Assembly: GCA_934317215.1 (NCBI GenBank) | Contig: CAKREH010000055.1 | Span: 1 to 6,500 of the forward strand | Direction: 5' to 3' | Source of the DNA: an uncultured Roseburia sp. | GTDB taxonomy: Bacteria > Bacillota > Clostridia > Lachnospirales > Lachnospiraceae | Length of the DNA: 6,500 bases | In this document: positions 1 through 5,067 of the stretch, piece after piece | How positions within the stretch are numbered: the first letter of the stretch is position 1 | Layout of the letters: every line of letters begins with the position of its first letter | Translations under genes and position numbers: made by a program | Notes under the pieces: generated by a model | What the model was told of the DNA's origin: nothing | Databases searched by the model: none | Seen by the model: only the letters and a program-made list of their open reading frames with translations

Positions 1-71
1 GGTGGCTATATGGCTGCCCGGAAAGCCTCAAAAAAAGTTATAAATTTTTTTGTCGTGGGCTTGACATACGG
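1..71. mobile_element. Probable end of an inserted element (identity unknown)
   Basis: On the minus strand the integrase reading frame matches its family up to the HGLRH box, then changes abruptly at about position 71 into unrelated sequence that runs to the left edge. Read on the minus strand, the foreign part begins near TGTCAAGCCCACGAC and contains A and T tracts, followed by a GC-richer segment. An abrupt join inside a conserved domain is what an insertion or rearrangement leaves behind. Ends starting with 5'-TG are common in several IS families, including IS21-like ones, but there is no transposase in the window and I cannot name the element. A plain deletion junction is the main alternative. 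Confidence 0.3.
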
Positions 72-836
72 GTGGCGGAGGCCATGTACAGCGATGACCG
101 GGATGCCGGCGTTTTTACAATGGCGTGCCAGTATTCCGTTTAGGGTAGAGTTATACACTTTGGTCGTACCTGCAAAGATGGGTTCGTCCTCTGGAAGGTT
201 TTTGAGCAGGTTGGAAAATTGCATGACGGTCTGCCAGTCAATTTGAATTTTTCTTACAGAGGAAGTGTTTTTTGTAGGAAGAAAACCGCCGTCGCCTTTG
301 TAGTCCCATGTTTTAGAGATGGAAAGTGACTGATGTGCAAAATCGAAATCTTTTGGTGTTAAAGCAAGTGCCTCAGAAAATCGCATGCCTGTTTTAGCAA
401 CCAGAAGAATGAACCAGTCCCATGAAATATCCTGCCCTAATGTTAAATCTTCAATTAATTTGTGCAATTCAAACTGATTGAGATATTTGATCTTTTTGTC
501 TCCTGGCTGTTTTCCTTTAATAATAGCTTTTCTGGTAGGATCTCTGGAAATCAATCCTTCATCGACGGCATCAAGTACGGCACATTTTATATGGTGATGG
601 AAATCGAGAGTGGTTTGATGCTCGTGTGTAGAAGCATAATCATTTAGTAGTTTCTGATAGGAGATTCGGTCAAGATCGCTGATGATAAGATCGGGAACAA
701 GTTTCTCGAGCCAGTGATGAGCCATCAGATATTTTTTCATAGTTACAGTTCTTATGGCACCTTCTTTGTATACGGTGATCCATTGCTTGTAATAGTCGCA
801 GAATAAGATGGTGCTGTTATCTTTTGTTGTATTCAT
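6..836 (-). pseudogene. Tyrosine recombinase (phage-type integrase), C-terminally truncated
   Basis: This is a site-specific tyrosine recombinase of 276 residues from the chosen start. The N-terminal half (about residues 10-110) looks like the helical core-binding (SAM-like) domain. The catalytic domain follows, with the first catalytic Arg in TGMRFSEAL (R152), the beta-hairpin Lys region in PTKNTSSVRK (about K189), and the HGLRH box (H251, R254). After that box the homology stops. The expected LGH box and the nucleophilic Tyr are absent and are replaced by about 21 unrelated residues before a TAG stop, so the protein should be unable to cut DNA. The start at 836 is preferred over the upstream in-frame start at 920 because AAAGGAGA lies 6 nt before it. 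The overall sequence resembles the short stand-alone integrases often found beside type I hsdS genes in Lachnospiraceae. That resemblance is from memory, and no hsd gene is visible here. It is transcribed divergently from the hyd region. Confidence 0.85.
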
Positions 837-842
837 AAAAAA

Positions 843-850
843 TCTCCTTT
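843..850 (-). promoter_or_regulatory. Ribosome binding site of the integrase
   Basis: On the minus strand AAAGGAGA lies 6 nt upstream of the ATG at 836-834. It is a near-perfect Shine-Dalgarno sequence. It selects this start rather than the upstream in-frame ATG at 920, which would add 28 residues unlike the family. Confidence 0.75.
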
Positions 851-998
851 GTCCGTTTTGTATACGCCGATTGCATGCAGATAAAATGAGAATGTCTGGT
901 GTTATAAGTTGTATGGACAAGCATATTGTATCTAATTTTTATGGAATAAATCTATGCTTTCTATGGTAATTCTAAACAAATTACAAATGATTGGCACA

Positions 999-1011
999 CT
1001 GGTATGACCAG
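999..1011. promoter_or_regulatory. GntR/FadR-type operator candidate
   Basis: CTGGTATGACCAG is a perfect palindrome with 5-bp arms around ATG. The core TGGTNNNACCA matches the operator pattern known for the FadR subfamily of GntR regulators (PdhR and LldR types, which sense pyruvate or lactate). It sits 6 nt upstream of the best -35 hexamer (1018-1023). It would also lie between an alternative weaker pair, TTGGCA (991-996) and TTTATT (1014-1019), spaced by 17 nt. No GntR gene is in the window, so the regulator is unknown. Confidence 0.45.
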
Positions 1012-1017
1012 AATTTA

Positions 1018-1046
1018 TTAACACCACCACACTGAAATGATAGAAT
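1018..1046 (+). promoter_or_regulatory. Sigma-A-type promoter with extended -10, upstream of the hypB remnant
   Basis: The -35 element is TTAACA (1018-1023) and the -10 is TAGAAT (1041-1046), separated by 17 nt. Each hexamer matches the consensus at 5 of 6 positions. A TGA directly before the -10 supplies the extended -10 TGn motif. Transcription would start near 1053, about 50 nt before the hypB-like start codon. This is the most convincing promoter I can see in the window. Confidence 0.5.
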
Positions 1047-1067
1047 TTATCTATAAGTAACAGATAA
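1047..1067. repeat. Inverted repeat over the predicted transcription start
   Basis: TTATCT (1047-1052) and AGATAA (1062-1067) are exact inverted arms separated by 9 nt. They lie directly after the -10 and overlap the predicted start site, where a repressor could act. The arms are short and AT-rich, so chance is possible. It matches no operator I can name. Confidence 0.25.
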
Positions 1068-1101
1068 GGCAAAAAATGTTACAAAAGAAATGGAAATTAT
1101 T

Positions 1102-1557
1102 ATGGGAAATGTACGGATTCTGGAAGTAAAACAGAGCATTTTTGAGAGCAATGACAAGCAGGCAGCATTACTTCGCGAAGAACTGAAAAAAGACGGCGTG
1201 TTCTTATTGAACCTGATGCCATCCCCTGGATCAGGCAGGACAACGACGCTGACACGCACGATTGAGGCACTGAAAGATGACTTGAAGATCGGAGTCATGG
1301 AGGCAGATATTGACTCGAACGTGGATGCGGAAACAATCTTAAAGACCGGAGCAAAGGCGGTTCAGCTTCACACGGGCGGAATGTGTCATTTGGATGCGGA
1401 TATGACGAGACAGGGATTAAAGGGACTTGGAACAGATGATGTGGAACTGGTTATATTAGAGAATGTCGGAAATCTGGTATGTCCATCAGAGTTCGATACG
1501 GGCGCAGTGAAAAATGCGATGATCTTGTATTTTATATCGTACAGAATTGAAACATAA
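1102..1557 (+). pseudogene. hypB: HypB-like hydrogenase nickel GTPase, truncated and P-loop mutated
   Basis: HypB is a SIMIBI-class GTPase that helps insert nickel into [NiFe] hydrogenases. The 151-residue frame matches its N-terminal two thirds. It has the P-loop region SPGSGRTT (residues 41-48), the metal-binding pair in TGGMCHLDADM (C95, H96), ENVGN (121-125), and the third metal-ligand Cys in NLVCP (C127). Two defects stand out. The invariant Walker A Lys is Arg at residue 46 (AGG at 1237-1239, one transition from AAG). Homology also ends at about residue 142 (position 1528), after which nine unrelated residues precede the stop. The G4 and G5 guanine-recognition region of the usual roughly 210-220-residue protein is missing, and I could not find it in any frame downstream. 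The start at 1102 has GGAA 6 nt upstream. An in-frame ATG at 1090 adds four residues but lacks a ribosome site. It is most likely a decaying gene, although a stable metal-binding fragment cannot be excluded. Confidence 0.8.
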
Positions 1558-1743
1558 TTGCAATTCTAAAAAAATCATGATACCCTTTGAATACATAATC
1601 TTTGCAAAGAGCACATTTAAGTCCTTTTTGCGTAAGATTTTTTGAATGGGAAAAAGAAAAGACGCTGACATCAAAAGGATTACCTGAGATGAAAGGTATG
1701 GCATAAAGAGAAAATGTAAGAGGCGCAATGCGACTCTTTTTGG
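1531..1743. other. Gene-free, AT-rich stretch after the hypB break
   Basis: From the point where HypB homology ends to the terminator I recognise no gene. A small inverted repeat, AGAATTG (1543-1549) and CAATTCT (1561-1567), overlaps the hypB stop. An open stretch without a good start (1599-1706, ending in ...KGLPEMKGMA) could be the tail of a displaced coding sequence, but I recognise no family. The region may be the scar of an insertion or deletion that removed the 3' end of hypB. Confidence 0.4.
1718..1741 (+). terminator. Weak hairpin preceding the main terminator
   Basis: AAGAG (1718-1722) pairs with CTCTT (1734-1738). Inside, CGC pairs with GCG around AAT, with one G-A mismatch between the two helices. 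A short T run ends at 1741. It is plausible as a weak first terminator in tandem with the strong one at 1744. Confidence 0.35.
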
Positions 1744-1776
1744 GCTGTACCTGGAATTAGGGGTACAGCTTTTTTT
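1744..1776 (+). terminator. Rho-independent terminator
   Basis: GCTGTACC (1744-1751) pairs perfectly with GGTACAGC (1762-1769) around a 10-nt loop. Seven T residues follow directly (1770-1776). It should end transcription coming from the hypB remnant, so the TM1266 gene needs its own promoter between 1777 and 1830. AT-rich sequence including TATAAA at 1816-1821 is present there, but I see no matching -35. Confidence 0.85.
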
Positions 1777-1844
1777 GTTCTGAAAGCTGTATCATAGATT
1801 CGTGTATGAAAATAATATAAATTTGGTAATCAGGGAGAAAATGA

Positions 1845-2099
1845 ATGGAAACAAGAGTAGCTTTGATCGGGATCATCGTTGAAAACATGGATTCCACACC
1901 GGAATTAAATCATCTTTTGCATGAATATGGTTCGTATATTATCGGACGGATGGGCCTGCCGTACCGCGAGAGGAATGTGCATATCATAAGCGTTGCGATC
2001 GATGCGCCGCAGGATGTCATCAATGCGCTTTCCGGAAAAATAGGAAGACTAGACGGAATCACGGCAAAAACGGTATATTCCAATGTTGGCATGGCATAA
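1845..2099 (+). CDS. TM1266-family iron-only hydrogenase system putative regulator
   Basis: This 84-residue protein fits the small TM1266-type family (the family of Thermotoga maritima TM1266), which has a ferredoxin-like / NikR C-terminal-like fold and occurs almost always beside the [FeFe]-hydrogenase maturases. Typical features are the N-terminal strand RVALIGIIVEN, then LNHLLHEYGSYIIGRMGLPYRE (about residues 21-42, containing the hallmark HEYG..IIGRMG), IISVAIDAP with a helix DVINALSGKIGRLDGI, and the final TAKTVYSNV. Length is normal for the family and there is no DNA-binding ribbon, so it probably acts through ligand sensing or partner binding. The role is putative in the family as a whole. 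AGGGAGA at 1832-1838 is the ribosome binding site. The gene follows a strong terminator and leads into a possibly structured spacer before hydE. Confidence 0.9.
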   Translation: METRVALIGIIVENMDSTPELNHLLHEYGSYIIGRMGLPYRERNVHIISVAIDAPQDVINALSGKIGRLDGITAKTVYSNVGMA

Positions 2100-2179
2100 G
2101 CTGGTGAGGACATGATTTGAGAATATACACATTGGGCAAAATCAAAAGAAATATATGTCGGATACCCAATCTCACTAGC
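2100..2179 (+). ncRNA. Candidate structured RNA element between the TM1266 gene and hydE
   Basis: The element begins at the base after the TM1266 stop. GCTGGTGAG (2100-2108) pairs with CTCACTAGC (2171-2179) over 9 bp with one G-U. GACAT (2109-2113) pairs with ATGTC (2155-2159), continuous with the first helix on the 5' side. GATTT (2114-2118) can pair with AAATC (2139-2143). ATTGGG (2131-2136) is exactly complementary to CCCAAT (2165-2170), which abuts the 3' strand of the first helix. If the GACAT helix forms, this last pairing makes a pseudoknot. If not, it simply extends the outer stem. It matches no riboswitch class I can name. No terminator follows, and the hydE ribosome site (about 2201-2206) lies 21 nt downstream, so any control would act on translation or mRNA stability. 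Confidence 0.4.
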
Positions 2180-2213
2180 AGAAAGACAATTATGATCGGA
2201 CAGGGATAAATTT

Positions 2214-3326
2214 ATGTTACAAAACCAGACAATACAAGACCAAAATACACAGAGCGAACAGAACACATATGGCATGTCAGAGTGTGAAATTAAAAATCTG
2301 CCAGAGACAATAGAAAAGACAGCAGATATCACAAAAGAACAGCTTGCATTTCTTCTTGCCACAGAGGATAATGCGGTGATACAGGACTTAAAACAGCGTG
2401 CGCGGAACACAGGTGACCGCATCTATGGAAAAAATGTCTACATCCGCGGATTGATCGAGTTTACCAATTACTGCAAAAATGACTGCCTTTACTGTGGAAT
2501 CCGCAGGAGCAACTGCCACGCAGACCGTTACCGGCTGACGGAAGAAGAAATCCTTTCCTGCTGTAAAAACGGATATGAGCTGGGATTCCGCACCTTTGTA
2601 CTGCAGGGCGGGGAGGATGGATTTTATACCGATGAAAAGATCTGTCAGATCGTTTCGAAGATTAAAAAAGAATATCCTGACTGTGCGGTGACACTTTCTA
2701 TCGGAGAAAAATCAAGAGAGAGCTATCAGGCATATTTTGATGCGGGGGCAGACCGGTATCTGCTGCGCCACGAGACGGCAGATGAGACGCATTATAAAAA
2801 GCTGCATCCTGCGGAGATGTCCTATCAGAACCGGATGCGCTGTCTTAGAGATTTAAAAGAAATTGGATATCAGACCGGCTGTGGATTTATGGTGGGTTCG
2901 CCGTATCAGACTGTAGATACTTTGTGGGAGGATCTGCAGTTGATCCGCAGTTTAAAACCGCAGATGGTTGGTATAGGTCCGTTTATCCCGCAGAAAGATA
3001 CGCCGTTTGGAAATGAGACAGCGGGCACAATGGAGATGACACTGCGGCTGCTGTCGGTCATCAGGCTGATCCATCCGCATGTACTTCTCCCGGCGACCAC
3101 GGCGCTTGGAACGATTCATCCTAAGGGCAGGGAACTTGGAATTTTAGCGGGAGCAAATGTCGTCATGCCGAATTTATCCCCGGTTGCCGTGCGGGAGAAA
3201 TATAAATTATATGATAATAAGATCTGCACCGGTGACGAGGCGGCAGAGTGCCGCTTCTGCATGCAGAAACGAATGGAAAGCATTGGCTATCAGGTAGCCG
3301 TAAACAGGGGCGATTTCCAGCCATAA
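2214..3326 (+). CDS. hydE: [FeFe]-hydrogenase maturase HydE, radical SAM protein
   Basis: HydE is a cytosolic radical SAM enzyme needed to build the [2Fe] subcluster of the H-cluster, acting after HydG on the cysteine-bound Fe(CO)2(CN) synthon. Of its 370 residues, the radical SAM cluster motif CKNDCLYC occupies 87-94 (C87, C91, C94). The SAM-binding QGGED is at 131-135, and the rest of the TIM barrel follows, including RHETAD (185-190) and GPFIPQKDTP (255-264). A C-terminal cysteine trio, C338, C346 and C349, has the same spacing as the accessory cluster ligands of T. maritima HydE (C311, C319, C322), so the optional second Fe-S cluster is probably present. About 25 N-terminal residues are Gln/Asn-rich and extend beyond the usual start. 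The ATG at 2214 has only a modest AGGGA (about 2202-2206) upstream. A downstream ATG at 2274 has none. The gap to hydG is 216 nt. Confidence 0.95.
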   Translation: MLQNQTIQDQNTQSEQNTYGMSECEIKNLPETIEKTADITKEQLAFLLATEDNAVIQDLKQRARNTGDRIYGKNVYIRGLIEFTNYCKNDCLYCGIRRSNCHADRYRLTEEEILSCCKNGYELGFRTFVLQGGEDGFYTDEKICQIVSKIKKEYPDCAVTLSIGEKSRESYQAYFDAGADRYLLRHETADETHYKKLHPAEMSYQNRMRCLRDLKEIGYQTGCGFMVGSPYQTVDTLWEDLQLIRSLKPQMVGIGPFIPQKDTPFGNETAGTMEMTLRLLSVIRLIHPHVLLPATTALGTIHPKGRELGILAGANVVMPNLSPVAVREKYKLYDNKICTGDEAAECRFCMQKRMESIGYQVAVNRGDFQP

Positions 3327-3542
3327 GGAAGCAGAATGGAAAGTATCAGCCATCTGTGAGACAGAACGGGCGGACATAAGGTAACTCCAGAAATCACAAA
3401 TTGACAAAAAGCCGGCAGACCTAAGGCAGATCTACTGGTTTTATACGACAGTTCTGCAAAAAGAGCGGTCTGTCGTTCATATAAAAACACACTAACCGGA
3501 AAGTAAGCGGGCGCAGACTGACTGGAAAGAAAGGAAGAATGT
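3327..3542 (+). other. 216-nt hydE-hydG spacer
   Basis: This gap is unusually long for an operon. It holds a small hairpin (TCTGT 3353-3357 with ACAGA 3361-3365) and the nested stem at 3413-3475. It also has a perfect TTGACA at 3401-3406, but no acceptable -10 lies 16-19 nt downstream, so I do not call a promoter. The hydG ribosome site, AAAGGAAG, is at 3530-3537. I find no coding sequence. Confidence 0.5.
3413..3475 (+). repeat. Nested stem-loop in the hydE-hydG spacer with a competing fold
   Basis: CGGCAGACC (3413-3421) pairs with GGTCTGTCG (3467-3475) over 9 bp with one G-U. Inside it GCAGA (3426-3430) pairs with TCTGC (3453-3457), and then ACTG (3434-3437) pairs with CAGT (3449-3452). 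A competing local hairpin uses ACGACAG (3445-3451) with CTGTCGT (3470-3476), so the 3' strand has two exclusive partners. No T run follows, so it is not an intrinsic terminator. It could be a processing or stability element, or a switch, and may be chance in part. Confidence 0.35.
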
Positions 3543-4964
3543 ATGTACAACGCAAAATCATTAAAAGCAGAAGAGTTTATTTCAGATGAGGAGATCAAAG
3601 AGACACTTGCCTATGCAGATGCCAACAAGGACAATGTGGCACTGATCGATGAGATCATCGAGAAGGCAAAATTAAGAAAGGGCTTAAACCACAGGGAGGC
3701 ATCTGTCCTCTTAGCATGTGAGATTCCTGAAAAAATCCAGGAAGTTTATGCTCTTGCAGAGCAGATCAAAAAAGATTTTTACGGAAACCGTATCGTATTG
3801 TTTGCACCGCTTTATCTGTCAAACTACTGCGTGAACGGCTGTGTATACTGTCCGTATCATTTGAAAAACAAGCACATTGCAAGAAAGAAACTGACACAGG
3901 AAGACATCGTAAAAGAAGTTACAGCACTGCAGGATATGGGACATAAACGTCTTGCCATTGAAGCGGGCGAAGATCCGGTCAATAACCCGATCGAATATAT
4001 TTTAGAGTGCATCAAAACAATCTACAGCATCAAACATAAAAACGGTGCGATCCGCCGTGTCAATGTCAACATTGCCGCAACAACCGTGGAAAATTACCGC
4101 AAATTAAAAGAAGCAGGAATCGGAACTTATATCCTGTTTCAGGAGACTTACCATAAAGAAAGCTATGAAAAGCTGCATCCGACCGGACCGAAACACGATT
4201 ATGCATATCATACTGAGGCGATGGACCGTGCAATGGAGGGCGGCATTGACGATGTAGGACTTGGCGTATTGTTCGGACTGGACCTTTACCGTTATGAATT
4301 TGCAGGTCTTTTGATGCATGCGGAACATTTAGAGGCAGTACACGGAGTCGGACCGCATACGATCAGTGTACCGCGAATCAAACATGCCGATGACATTGAT
4401 CCGTCCGCATTTGACAATGGTATCTCCGATGACACATTTGCAAAAATCTGTGCTCTGATCCGCGTTTCCGTGCCATATACCGGAATGATCATCTCAACAA
4501 GAGAGAGCCAGGAAGTGAGAAACAAAGTCCTTCCGCTTGGCGTTTCTCAAATCAGCGGTGCGTCAAAAACAAGCGTCGGCGGCTACGCAGAGCCGGAAAA
4601 AGAAGGAGAGATAACCAGTGAGCAGTTTGATGTCAGTGATCAGAGAACATTAGATGAGGTCGTAAACTGGCTGATCAAACTGGGGTATATCCCAAGTTTC
4701 TGTACTGCATGTTACCGCGAGGGAAGAACCGGTGACCGTTTTATGGCACTCTGCAAAAACATGCAGATCTTAAACTGCTGTCATCCGAATGCACTGATGA
4801 CATTAAAAGAATATCTGGAAGATTATGCAAGCGAAGAGACAAAACGTCTTGGTATGGAGCTGATCGACAGAGAACTTGAAAAAATTCCGAACCCGAAAGT
4901 AAAACAGACTGCATATGAGCATATTCATGACATTGCAGAGGGAAAACGTGATTTCAGATTCTAA
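3543..4964 (+). CDS. hydG: [FeFe]-hydrogenase maturase HydG, tyrosine lyase
   Basis: HydG is a cytosolic radical SAM enzyme that splits L-tyrosine into p-cresol and dehydroglycine. It then forms CO and cyanide on a dangler iron, giving the Fe(CO)2(CN) synthon for the H-cluster. The 473-residue product is full length for the family. It carries the radical SAM motif CVNGCVYC at 96-103 (C96, C100, C103) followed by PYH, then IEAGEDP (139-145) for SAM binding. The family block SQISGASKTSVGGY is at 335-348. The C-terminal auxiliary cluster site has C387, C390 and C413 in the exact CX2CX22C arrangement typical of HydG, which separates it from the related ThiH. AAAGGAAG 5 nt upstream of the ATG is a good ribosome site. 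It lies between hydE and hydF in the same direction, with spacers of 216 and 103 nt. Confidence 0.97.
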   Translation: MYNAKSLKAEEFISDEEIKETLAYADANKDNVALIDEIIEKAKLRKGLNHREASVLLACEIPEKIQEVYALAEQIKKDFYGNRIVLFAPLYLSNYCVNGCVYCPYHLKNKHIARKKLTQEDIVKEVTALQDMGHKRLAIEAGEDPVNNPIEYILECIKTIYSIKHKNGAIRRVNVNIAATTVENYRKLKEAGIGTYILFQETYHKESYEKLHPTGPKHDYAYHTEAMDRAMEGGIDDVGLGVLFGLDLYRYEFAGLLMHAEHLEAVHGVGPHTISVPRIKHADDIDPSAFDNGISDDTFAKICALIRVSVPYTGMIISTRESQEVRNKVLPLGVSQISGASKTSVGGYAEPEKEGEITSEQFDVSDQRTLDEVVNWLIKLGYIPSFCTACYREGRTGDRFMALCKNMQILNCCHPNALMTLKEYLEDYASEETKRLGMELIDRELEKIPNPKVKQTAYEHIHDIAEGKRDFRF

Positions 4965-5005
4965 GAAAAATGAGTAGTAGTGTTAAAATAAGATTTTTCA
5001 CACGC

Positions 5006-5030
5006 AAGATTTGTGCTAATGCACAAACTT
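5006..5030 (+). repeat. Hairpin in the hydG-hydF spacer
   Basis: TTTGTGC (5010-5016) pairs perfectly with GCACAAA (5021-5027) around a TAAT loop. The stem extends by AAG (5006-5008) with CTT (5028-5030) if one A bulges. No T run follows on the + strand, so it is not a terminator for hydG. It may protect or process the hydG-hydF mRNA. The half-site spacing differs from Rex operators. Confidence 0.4.
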
Positions 5031-5057
5031 GAGATGCGCAAAAAACAGCGCAGGAAT

Positions 5058-5062
5058 GGAGA
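5058..5062 (+). promoter_or_regulatory. Ribosome binding site that sets the hydF start
   Basis: GGAGA lies 5 nt before the ATG at 5068. It supports this start over the TTG at 5029 and the ATG at 5056, both in frame. The resulting N-terminus, with NDTPGSNRLHIGVFG, matches the start usual for HydF. Confidence 0.6.
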
Positions 5063-5067
5063 TTACT

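Noticed and set aside
10..246. Plus-strand open frame opposite the integrase end
   Set aside because: It lies antisense to the clear recombinase frame, has no ribosome site and resembles no family.
2156..2179. Short leader peptide ATG TCG GAT ... TAG before hydE
   Set aside because: Seven codons with no Shine-Dalgarno sequence and no runs of a regulatory amino acid; the bases are better explained by the stem.
2100..2179. Assignment of the hydE upstream element to a known riboswitch class
   Set aside because: I could not match it to the core motifs of the SAM, cobalamin, THF, NiCo, c-di-GMP, fluoride or ZTP classes, so it is left unnamed.
1910..2422. 170-residue minus-strand open frame across the TM1266 gene and hydE start
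   Set aside because: It overlaps two well-supported genes antisense and its composition is that of a shadow frame.
3401..3429. Perfect TTGACA as the -35 of a hydG promoter
   Set aside because: No TATAAT-like sequence occurs 16-19 nt downstream; the bases there are GC-rich and inside the predicted stem.
5010..5027. TTTGTGC-TAAT-GCACAAA as a Rex operator
   Set aside because: Rex sites have TTGTG and CACAA separated by 8 bases (TTGTGAA-N4-TTCACAA). Here the separation is 6, so I keep it only as a hairpin.
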